DNA from: CAYNGH01 sp964396845
Lineage (GTDB): Bacteria; Vulcanimicrobiota; JAJTBE01; CAYNGH01
Length of the DNA stretch: 12,104 nt
Direction of reading: 5' to 3'
Assembly (NCBI GenBank): GCA_964396845.1
Contig: CAYNGH010000105.1
Coordinates: forward strand, 1 to 12,104
Part shown: one piece after another, positions 1 to 5,917 of the stretch
Layout: every line of letters begins with the position of its first letter
Position numbering within the stretch: position 1 is the stretch's first letter
Notes under the pieces: generated by a model
The model's input: the letters and a program-made list of their open reading frames with translations, nothing else
The model's database searches: none
What the model was told of the DNA's origin: nothing
Program-made: the position numbers and the translations under genes

Positions 1-1023
1 GTCCCGATAATACAATCCCGAGGCCACATCCCGGACATCGTCGGGGATTGGGCCACGGCTTCCGCCCATGAGATCCTTTATGGCCATGGTGGAAAAATAA
101 AAATCCCCGGTGACCAGCCGTTCTTCCCGGGTGTTTCCATCCCGGATGATAACCCCGGCAATCCCTGACTCATCAATCTCAAGGCCCACAGCCTCCTGGT
201 GGAAATGAATGGATCCCCCCTTCTCCACAACCCGCCGGGCTGCTTCCTCCCAGAGTTGACCAGGCCCTAACTTGGGATACATGAACTGGTTGATGAGGCT
301 GGTTTCGGTTTTTTCCCAAGATGGAGCGGAATCCGGCAGAATCACCTGACGAAAGGCATTGACAAAAGCCCCGGTGGCTGAAAGCCCCCTCACCCGCTGA
401 GCGCCCCACTGGGGGCCGATCTCCCGGCAGGAAACTCCCCATACTTTCTCAGTGTAATCCCGGAAGAAAGTCCGATAAAGCTCCCTGCCAAAACGGTTGC
501 AAAAGAAATCCTCCAGGTTTTTTTCATTTTTTACCGGAAAAAGCCGGCTTTTGATATAACTGGCGCCGATACGGAAAATCCGGCCCGGGCCGAGGCTGGC
601 AAAGGTCTGGTAATTTATGGAAAGGGGATAGTCAAATAACTTCCCCTGGTGATATATCCGGGAGAGGCGGTTTCTCATGAGCATTACCAGGTCTTCTTTT
701 TCGGGATCCGGCCCGCCGGGGGGAAAATCCCCCTGAATGGCCTGATCCATGGGAGGACGCCCCAGAAGAAGATAATCCCGGGCAGGCTTTCCCTGAACCG
801 GCATCAGGTCAGTCCACCAATTCATCACCCGGCCCGACTTTGAAAAAAACCGGTGACCCCCGATATCAATCCTGTTGCCATGATAGGTTTTTGTCTTGGA
901 AATGCCCCCGATATCTCCGGTGGATTCGTAAATCTCCGGGATTACATCAGTTTTCTCCAGCAGTTCTTTAGCTGCGGTAATCCCTGCAGGCCCGGCACCG
1001 ATAATGACAGCTTTTCTGGGCAT
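1..1023 (-). CDS. FAD-dependent oxidoreductase, amine oxidase/UDP-galactopyranose mutase-like (C-terminus beyond window)
   Basis: The frame is open from the ATG at 1023 to the window edge (341 codons, no stop). The N-terminus is a Rossmann nucleotide-binding segment with GAGPAG at residues 9-14, followed about 20 residues later by an acidic residue in IYES and then by GGISKT and IDIGGHRFFSKS, as in FAD-binding amine oxidases and UDP-galactopyranose mutase relatives. Later segments (LSRIYHQGKLFDYPLS, NRFGRELYRTFF, YTEKVWGV, YPKLGPGQLWEEAA) match, from memory, the uncharacterised NAD(P)/FAD-dependent oxidoreductase family PRK07208. That family is about 480 residues, so roughly 140 are missing off the left edge. 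Members often occur in polysaccharide or lipid biosynthesis loci, but the substrate is unknown. Its ATG overlaps the stop of the upstream methyltransferase by one base (TGATG), indicating translational coupling. The family call is firm; the reaction is not. Confidence 0.9.
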   Translation of the reverse strand, partial: MPRKAVIIGAGPAGITAAKELLEKTDVIPEIYESTGDIGGISKTKTYHGNRIDIGGHRFFSKSGRVMNWWTDLMPVQGKPARDYLLLGRPPMDQAIQGDFPPGGPDPEKEDLVMLMRNRLSRIYHQGKLFDYPLSINYQTFASLGPGRIFRIGASYIKSRLFPVKNEKNLEDFFCNRFGRELYRTFFRDYTEKVWGVSCREIGPQWGAQRVRGLSATGAFVNAFRQVILPDSAPSWEKTETSLINQFMYPKLGPGQLWEEAARRVVEKGGSIHFHQEAVGLEIDESGIAGVIIRDGNTREERLVTGDFYFSTMAIKDLMGGSRGPIPDDVRDVASGLYYRD

Positions 1024-1526
1024 CACCGGCCCTCCCTGTAAAAGATTCCCCACTGGGAAAGCCCGGCAACCACCTTGATTTCCTTTTTTGGAAATATCTC
1101 CACCTTCGAAAAATCTATTAGGTGATCATGGGGACTGGTCCTTTTCTGGTTAAGGCCGGTTGCCTCAAGAATCTTCAAAAACCAGTCCATGCGGGGTACC
1201 GGCGAGGTCAGCAGAAGACGGCCTCCGGGAGATAAAAGCTCGTGACACTCAAAGAAGCAGTCCACATGCTCCACCACTTCGAAGGCGATGATAACATCAA
1301 AAGAACCAGGAGAAAGACCAATCTCCTGATAACAGGTAATATCCCCCACCAGATCCGCCGGGGGGACTATATCCAAGCCGGTATAGTTCTCCCATCCGTG
1401 GGATTTGAGATACTCTCCCACCCAGCCACTGCCACAGCCAATCTCCAGGATCCGGGCGGATTTCGGGATGGGATTCAGAAAGTATTCTATCTTTTTCCTG
1501 CGGGCAATGTCGCTGAGAAAAGGCAT
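1023..1526 (-). CDS. Class I SAM-dependent methyltransferase, short
   Basis: This is a small Rossmann-fold methyltransferase. Motif I is LEIGCGSG near residue 28, followed by GLDIVPP with the acidic residue expected to contact the SAM ribose, FDVIIAFEVVEHV (motif II region), and SPGGRLLLTSPVP (post-II strand). At about 167 residues it is shorter than usual for this superfamily (200-250) and has little C-terminal substrate-binding region. The substrate cannot be read; pairing with the coupled FAD oxidoreductase suggests a glycan, quinone or lipid tailoring step. I chose the ATG at 1526 because the GGAAGG at 1535-1540 lies 8 nt upstream of it. The in-frame ATG at 1532 would be only 2 nt from that site, but cannot be excluded. 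The stop overlaps the start of the downstream gene by one base. Confidence 0.88.
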   Translation of the reverse strand: MPFLSDIARRKKIEYFLNPIPKSARILEIGCGSGWVGEYLKSHGWENYTGLDIVPPADLVGDITCYQEIGLSPGSFDVIIAFEVVEHVDCFFECHELLSPGGRLLLTSPVPRMDWFLKILEATGLNQKRTSPHDHLIDFSKVEIFPKKEIKVVAGLSQWGIFYREGR

Positions 1527-1560
1527 AACCATAACCTTCCAATGATTACTGCTATATTTG

Positions 1561-1609
1561 CCGGGGGGACAGTTTTCCCTTGTATATCACTGCAGAAACA
1601 GCCCCCCGG
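1561..1609. repeat. GC-rich inverted repeat upstream of the methyltransferase
   Basis: CCGGGGGG at 1561-1568 and CCCCCCGG at 1602-1609 are perfect 8-bp inverted arms about 33 bp apart. They lie in the gap between the glycine-zipper operon terminator and the methyltransferase start. Possible roles are an operator, an attenuator arm, or a secondary hairpin that blocks read-through. No convincing -35/-10 pair is visible for the methyltransferase; the best candidate is a weak TGATATACA on the minus strand within the loop. Confidence 0.45.
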
Positions 1610-1620
1610 AAACATGAATA

Positions 1621-1652
1621 ACAAAGGAAGACCGTCGTTACAACGGCCTTCC
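1621..1652 (-). terminator. Intrinsic terminator of the glycine-zipper operon
   Basis: Read on the minus strand, GGAAG and CTTCC arms plus inner GCCGTTG/CGACGGT pairing form an imperfect 27-nt hairpin (1626-1652), followed by a short T-rich tract (TTTGTTATT). It begins about 21 bp past the stop of the third glycine-zipper gene, the expected place for its terminator. The T tract is interrupted, so termination may be partial. Confidence 0.65.
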
Positions 1653-1673
1653 AGTAAAAGTCATAGATTCAGT

Positions 1674-3668
1674 TTATTTGCCTATGGCTTTGTTTACGAT
1701 GTTCTTGCCAACTTCGTAGAGGCCCTCAAGGCTTCCCTCCACCACATCGGCTGCGCCGGAAACAATGCTCTTGCCAGAGTCATATCCCACAGAGAAACCT
1801 TTGCCCCCAGCCACGGCAGCTCCAATGATGGTTCCCTCGGTGGCATCCTGGAAGGCAACAGAAGTGGCATTGCCCTTGTTGTCAGAGAGAGCGTGTTCGA
1901 TCTTTTCCTCGGTCTGCTTGGCCAGTTCATCATATACACCGGTCTTCTCACCGATATATGTGGTGAGGCCGGTGAAAGCCAACGCTCCGCCCCCGGCCAG
2001 GGCCGCGGTGACTGGCCCCCCCAGGAGGAAACCTGCCGTTGCGGCGGTGCCAACATTCTGGAGGAACATTGCAGTGTGGAATGAACCCATCCTGCCTCTG
2101 TAGCTCTTGTTGACTCCCTCGCCCAGTCCCTTGACTGCGCCGGGAATGATGTGAAGGGGAGCCGTTGCCGCGCCCAGAGCAACTCCAACGACGCCTTTCA
2201 AGACTTTTCCAGGCACCTGGATGAGCTTCTGGACGAAGTTCTTTTTGGCCTTTTCCTGTTTCTCGTCTTCAGGCTTCTGGACTTCGCCGGGCTGACCGGG
2301 TTCTTCACTGACTTCTTCTTTGGGGGGTTTCTTGATTGCACCGGAAATTCCGCCCACAACTCCCTTGGCAATTCCCTTGCCAGCGTTGTAAGTGCCTTTT
2401 ATAACTGCCTTGCCTGCATCAAAGACCCCGTCAACCACACCAGATCCCTGGTGATAGCCTTCCCGGACACCTTCCCGGACACCGGCACCGGCCCCGGTGA
2501 GGGCACCTTCAATGCCGTCCCGGAAGGTTTCATATACGGTAGTTTTACGGTCACCGTATTGATCCGGCTCATTTTTGTAAACATTATCCTTCTGGGCATG
2601 GCGGACAGCATCAGTCAGGCCGTCGGCAAACTTCTCATCAGCCCCGGTCCCGGCACTGATGGCGTTCAGCAGTCCCGCAGCGATAACTCCGACTCCTGCG
2701 CCGGCAGCTATCATCCATCCGCCTCCGGCAACTGCAGCTCCTGCAAGAGCACCACCGGCAACTATCTGCAGGCCCTTAATCAGATTATGGGCATTACTGC
2801 TTGCCTGGGTTTCCTTTTCAGATCCCAGAACAACTCCCTGGGCAAGACCGTCAATCACTCCCAGAGCACCGCCGACAGCTCCTGTGACAGATCCCGCCAG
2901 GAAACGGGTCACATTCCGGGGGACTCTGGCCACTGCACCGGCAGCCCTGCGAAGGAATGACTTCTGATCCTTGGGCTGTTCCTGGGTATTCTCTGGAGTT
3001 TTCTCCGGGGCTTCTGCCTTCTTTTCATAGGTTCCCGCCAGAGAACCCACCATTCCCTTGGTGCCTTCGATGACTCCAGACACAATGCCCGCGCCATAAT
3101 CGGTTCCTTGTTTGAGGCCTTCCACTCCTCCAAAAATACCGCCGACAATACCACCTTCGGTAAAGTTCATCACAGTATCTCGAACTTTGGAGTCGGAAGG
3201 CTGGTTGTCGGAAGTAGCCTTGGCTGCTTTCTGGCCCACCTTGTCGCCGACTTCCTCCATGGACCCGGAAACCCCCGACAGCAGGGTCAGCCCAAGGCCT
3301 GCTACACCGCCGACAACTGCGGGGATCCAGCCCCCGGCCAGCATCAGCCCGGCACCGATGCCAAGTCCCACATAGGCAGCTCCCGAGGTTAACCCCAGAG
3401 GGCCTGCCGCATCACGCTTTTCTCCGGTGACGCCAGATACTCCGCCACCAAAGATACCGCCCACAGCCTTTCCCGCCATGGTCACAAGACCCACCGGAGA
3501 ACCGATGACCTTTTCTACAACCTTGCGGGGTTTGCTGATGCTTTTCTTGCCGATTTCAACTTTATCTTCAGGCTCCTTTGAAGCCTCGGGTTTTTCAAGA
3601 TTAACTGCCTGTGTCTGCAGTTTATGGGTTTTTACATCTGCCCCTGATACTGGTCCTACACCTGACAT
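1674..3668 (-). CDS. Three-module (A-B-C) glycine-zipper protein, predicted membrane-associated
   Basis: This 664-residue protein of unknown function has no cysteine and no cleavable signal peptide. A charged linker precedes EDKVEIGK (34-41). Module A spans about 35-214, B 235-447 and C 475-664, separated by K/E/P-rich linkers. Each module has a basic amphipathic start (A KVVEKVIGSP; B ARVPRNV; C KLIQVPGKV), a glycine-rich hydrophobic segment that could form a membrane hairpin (for example GGWIPAVVGG, 112-121), an (S/K)DN dyad, an EG-x-x-x-G segment (for example DGIEGALTGAG), and a G/K-rich amphipathic tail. A and B match the upstream 417-residue paralogue and C matches the 233-residue paralogue, so this protein is their sum. 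It ends in Gly-Lys. The RBS GGAGG lies 7 nt before ATG, and the gap to the preceding gene is 31 bp. A structural or membrane-binding role is inference. Confidence 0.85.
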   Translation of the reverse strand: MSGVGPVSGADVKTHKLQTQAVNLEKPEASKEPEDKVEIGKKSISKPRKVVEKVIGSPVGLVTMAGKAVGGIFGGGVSGVTGEKRDAAGPLGLTSGAAYVGLGIGAGLMLAGGWIPAVVGGVAGLGLTLLSGVSGSMEEVGDKVGQKAAKATSDNQPSDSKVRDTVMNFTEGGIVGGIFGGVEGLKQGTDYGAGIVSGVIEGTKGMVGSLAGTYEKKAEAPEKTPENTQEQPKDQKSFLRRAAGAVARVPRNVTRFLAGSVTGAVGGALGVIDGLAQGVVLGSEKETQASSNAHNLIKGLQIVAGGALAGAAVAGGGWMIAAGAGVGVIAAGLLNAISAGTGADEKFADGLTDAVRHAQKDNVYKNEPDQYGDRKTTVYETFRDGIEGALTGAGAGVREGVREGYHQGSGVVDGVFDAGKAVIKGTYNAGKGIAKGVVGGISGAIKKPPKEEVSEEPGQPGEVQKPEDEKQEKAKKNFVQKLIQVPGKVLKGVVGVALGAATAPLHIIPGAVKGLGEGVNKSYRGRMGSFHTAMFLQNVGTAATAGFLLGGPVTAALAGGGALAFTGLTTYIGEKTGVYDELAKQTEEKIEHALSDNKGNATSVAFQDATEGTIIGAAVAGGKGFSVGYDSGKSIVSGAADVVEGSLEGLYEVGKNIVNKAIGK
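2461..2484. repeat. 12-bp tandem duplication inside module B
   Basis: TCCCGGACACCT at 2461-2472 is followed at once by TCCCGGACACCG at 2473-2484. On the minus strand this encodes a doubled VREG (residues 397-404) in the EG-rich region of the 664-residue protein. The equivalent place in the 417-residue paralogue has a single, diverged copy (AREGF), so this is an in-frame expansion. Confidence 0.8.
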
Positions 3669-3699
3669 TTCTGCACCTCCAAATTATATGTAAAGAGAT

Positions 3700-4401
3700 T
3701 TACTTTCCTCTTATTTCACCGACAATCGATTTGCCCGCTTCAAAGACTCCCTCGGCAAGGCCTTCAACAGCGCCAAAGACTCCTTCAACGACACCCTTGC
3801 CTGCTTCATAACCCACCTTTGCGCCCACCTTTCCAGCGGCGGCTCCGCCGATGATGGCACCTTCGGTGGCATTCTGCACAACAACTTTCATTCTCGGGCC
3901 TTCGTTGTCTTCAACAGCCTTGCCCACCCGCTTTTCTACATGCTCCACCATGTCCTCATAGGCTCCTGCTTTGTGGCCGATAAAGGATGTGGTCCCTGTG
4001 AGAAGCACTGCAGCGCCGGCACCAATGGCAGCACCGATGGGGCCTCCCATGACCATGCCGGCTCCTGCGCCGATGGCCAGGTTCTGGGTCCAGCGGGCAA
4101 GGTGAAACAGCACCTGTCCCCCTTCACCCTTACGGGATGAATTTGCTTCAGCAATACCTTTTAAAGCTCCGGGAATGACATGCAGAGGAGAGCTGACTGC
4201 TCCGGTGACTCCGCCGACCACAGTGCCTATGGCCCGGGCCGGGAAACGGATGATCTTCCGGGCCAGAGATTCCTTGGGCTTGCCGATGCTGACCTGATCC
4301 TGAGGAACCTGGGTCTGCTCTTCCGCCGGGGGTTTCATCTCTGCAGTCCGGCTGTTGAGATTTATATTATTCATTCCTGATACATTTTTAATTTCGCTCA
4401 T
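3700..4401 (-). CDS. Single-module (C) glycine-zipper protein
   Basis: This 233-residue paralogue carries one C-type module and has no cysteine and no signal peptide. After a polar N-terminus comes QDQVSIGKPKES (34-45), then a basic helix ARKIIRFPARAIG (47-59), SPLHVIPGALKG (71-82), FHLARWTQNLA (99-109), a glycine-zipper hydrophobic stretch GAGAGMVMGGPIGAAIGAGA (111-130), EDN (164-166), NATEGAIIGGAA (177-188), and a repetitive amphipathic tail with GVVEGVFGAVEGLAEGVFEA (203-222). It ends in Arg-Gly-Lys. Closest visible relative is residues 475-664 of the protein encoded just downstream (shared PLHxIPGAxKG, FHxAxxxQN, ATEGxIIG). AAGGAG lies about 9 nt before ATG, and the gap to the 417-residue gene is 27 bp, so co-transcription is likely. 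Function unknown; membrane association is inferred. Confidence 0.85.
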   Translation of the reverse strand: MSEIKNVSGMNNINLNSRTAEMKPPAEEQTQVPQDQVSIGKPKESLARKIIRFPARAIGTVVGGVTGAVSSPLHVIPGALKGIAEANSSRKGEGGQVLFHLARWTQNLAIGAGAGMVMGGPIGAAIGAGAAVLLTGTTSFIGHKAGAYEDMVEHVEKRVGKAVEDNEGPRMKVVVQNATEGAIIGGAAAGKVGAKVGYEAGKGVVEGVFGAVEGLAEGVFEAGKSIVGEIRGK

Positions 4402-4428
4402 TTTTCAAACTCCTTGCTTGCAAAAGAT

Positions 4429-5682
4429 TTATTTACCGGTGAAAGCACCGATTATGCCGCTGACACCGTCAAACACACCGTCAACAACTCCCCGGCCTGC
4501 CGCGTATCCTGATCTGAAGCCTTCCCTGGCCCCGGTGGCGGTCCCGGTCATTGCACCTTCGATGCCGTCCCGGAAAGTTTCATATGCGTTCTTGTCCCGG
4601 CCACCGTGTTCGATTTCAGAATTATAGGTGTTGTCCTTCTGGACATGCTTTATGGAAGCGGCGAAGTTGTCCATCATTTCATCCTGCATTCCGCTTTTTC
4701 TTTCGGCTCTCAGGATCAGCTGGCCGGAAATCAGCCCGGCTCCCACACCGACTCCAGCGCCCAAGGGGCCGCCCATCATGAAGCCGGCCACGCCTCCCGC
4801 AAGAGCAGTCTGGGACCGGATCATGAATCCGTGAAATCTTCCTTCTTTTCTCTTGGTGCTCCTGGTCCTGTGGGCCGGATCAGTTTCCGATGCACCCATC
4901 CGGACACCCTTGATGGCTCCCTCTATGGTGTTGAGGGCCATTCCCGTGACACCACCGGCAATTCCCACTGCGGCACCCAGCACATTACGGGGAATGCGGA
5001 TAATCTTTTTGAATAATGAATTTTTCGGCTTTTCTTCCTTGGGTTCAGAGGTCTGATATTTGCCCAGGGCCGCGCTGGCAACACCCTTGGTTCCTTCGAT
5101 TACCCCTGATACCACCCCGGCGCCGTAGCCGGTTCCTTCCACGAAGCCCTCCACAGCCCCGACACCAGCTCCGGTAAAGGCTCCCTCTACGAAGTCCCGG
5201 ACTCCGTCCTTGAGCTTGCGACCGGAGTCTTCGTTATCGCTGACATGTTTTTCTACTGAATGGTCAATACTTTTTCCGACCCTCTCGGTGGATCCGGATC
5301 CCCCCGCCAGTATGCCTACTGTCAGGCCGACGGCACCGCCAACCACTGCGGGAATCCATCCGCCCACCAGCATCAAGCCTGCCGTTGCGCCAAGGGCAAT
5401 ATACCCGGCTCCGGAAGTTACGGGATGCAGATCCGAGCCGGCATCTTTTCCGCCTTCAACACCGGAAATACCGCCGGAGATGACTCCGCCTGCGGCATTG
5501 ACTGCGCTGTTGACCACTGCCACCGGGGACCCGATGACTTTCTCAAAAATATCTCTGGCTTTGCTTATTTCAACCTTGTCTTTGGGTTCTTTTACTTCTT
5601 CGGTTTGCTTCTTTTCACCCTGATGTTTCTGGATTCCGCCCAGACTCTGATCCTGTCTTTTTACTGATCCTATCTGATCCAT
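4429..5682 (-). CDS. Two-module (A-B) glycine-zipper protein, first gene of the operon
   Basis: This 417-residue protein of unknown function is cysteine-free with no signal peptide. The polar N-terminus leads to PKDKVEISKARDIFEKVIGSP (33-53). Module A (34-209) contains SGAGYIALGATAGLMLVGGW (90-109) then IPAVVGGA, a probable hydrophobic hairpin, followed by SDN (148-150), DFVEGAFTGAG and GVVSGVIEGTKG. Module B (219-417) starts with LFKKIIRIPRNVLG, has LAGGVAGFMMGGPLGAGVGV (294-313), KDN (349-351), YETFRDGIEGAMTG and a tail ending Thr-Gly-Lys. Both modules recur in the same order in the 664-residue protein downstream. RBS GGAGG sits 7 nt before ATG, and an extended -10 promoter lies about 50 bp upstream. 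Alternatives considered are a pore-forming or membrane-remodelling protein; no enzymatic motif is visible. Confidence 0.85.
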   Translation of the reverse strand: MDQIGSVKRQDQSLGGIQKHQGEKKQTEEVKEPKDKVEISKARDIFEKVIGSPVAVVNSAVNAAGGVISGGISGVEGGKDAGSDLHPVTSGAGYIALGATAGLMLVGGWIPAVVGGAVGLTVGILAGGSGSTERVGKSIDHSVEKHVSDNEDSGRKLKDGVRDFVEGAFTGAGVGAVEGFVEGTGYGAGVVSGVIEGTKGVASAALGKYQTSEPKEEKPKNSLFKKIIRIPRNVLGAAVGIAGGVTGMALNTIEGAIKGVRMGASETDPAHRTRSTKRKEGRFHGFMIRSQTALAGGVAGFMMGGPLGAGVGVGAGLISGQLILRAERKSGMQDEMMDNFAASIKHVQKDNTYNSEIEHGGRDKNAYETFRDGIEGAMTGTATGAREGFRSGYAAGRGVVDGVFDGVSGIIGAFTGK

Positions 5683-5733
5683 TATTACACCTCCATTGTA
5701 TATGAACAGATTCCTGATGAATTCTACAATGTC

Positions 5734-5746
5734 ATTATAACAGAAT
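5734..5746 (-). promoter_or_regulatory. Extended -10 promoter of the glycine-zipper operon
   Basis: On the minus strand this reads ATTCTGTTATAAT, with a consensus TATAAT (5734-5739) preceded by TGT, the extended -10 form. No good -35 is present at 16-18 bp. The predicted start of transcription is near 5727, giving a leader of about 45 nt before the first ATG. The same 13 bases recur in the promoter at 12051-12063. Confidence 0.65.
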
Positions 5747-5770
5747 TACATGTTAAATAAACACCCGAAA

Positions 5771-5789
5771 TGTAACAATAATGTTAACA
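5771..5789. promoter_or_regulatory. Imperfect dyad in the divergent promoter region (possible operator)
   Basis: GTAACA-ATAA-TGTTAAC is a near-palindrome in the intergenic region between the divergently transcribed glycine-zipper operon and mpl. It sits about 30 bp upstream of the minus-strand -10 and overlaps the weak plus-strand -35 (TTAACA), a position where a regulator could affect both genes. AT-rich dyads are common by chance, so this is only a candidate. Confidence 0.3.
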
Positions 5790-5813
5790 CTCTGCACAAT
5801 CTCCCATCATACT
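5784..5813 (+). promoter_or_regulatory. Weak candidate promoter for mpl
   Basis: TTAACA (5784-5789) and CATACT (5808-5813) are separated by 18 bp and together match sigma70 consensus only moderately. A start near 5820 would give a leader of about 100 nt containing the perfect CCCCTTT/AAAGGGG palindrome at 5844-5858. Confidence 0.35.
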
Positions 5814-5843
5814 GATGTTTTCCTGGAAAAATCAAAAAACTAC

Positions 5844-5858
5844 CCCCTTTGAAAGGGG
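5844..5858 (+). repeat. Short perfect palindrome in the mpl leader
   Basis: CCCCTTTGAAAGGGG is a perfect 7-bp dyad around one central base. As RNA it could fold into a small CCCCT/AGGGG hairpin about 60 nt before the mpl ATG. It could equally be a protein-binding palindrome. No T tract follows, so it is not a terminator. Confidence 0.4.
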
Positions 5859-5917
5859 ACGGCTCTTCCCGGATAGAAGAAAAGGACATTCTGACAAGGC
5901 TAAATGAGGAAGAGAAC

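Noticed and set aside
1242..2960. Long plus-strand open frames (280 and 269 codons) opposite the methyltransferase and glycine-zipper genes
   Set aside because: They are antisense shadows of genes with clear RBSs and repeated paralogous protein sequence; their translations have no recognisable domain and no good RBS.
1674..5682. CRISPR array or DNA satellite suggested by repeated GC-rich words
   Set aside because: The repetition follows codons of glycine-rich protein modules with diverged DNA; there are no regular identical repeats with unique spacers.
1674..5682. Pore-forming bacteriocin/colicin or toxin-immunity operon
   Set aside because: Hydrophobic hairpins are present, but there is no receptor-binding or translocation domain, no immunity-like gene, and the modules occur six times, which is unlike a toxin.
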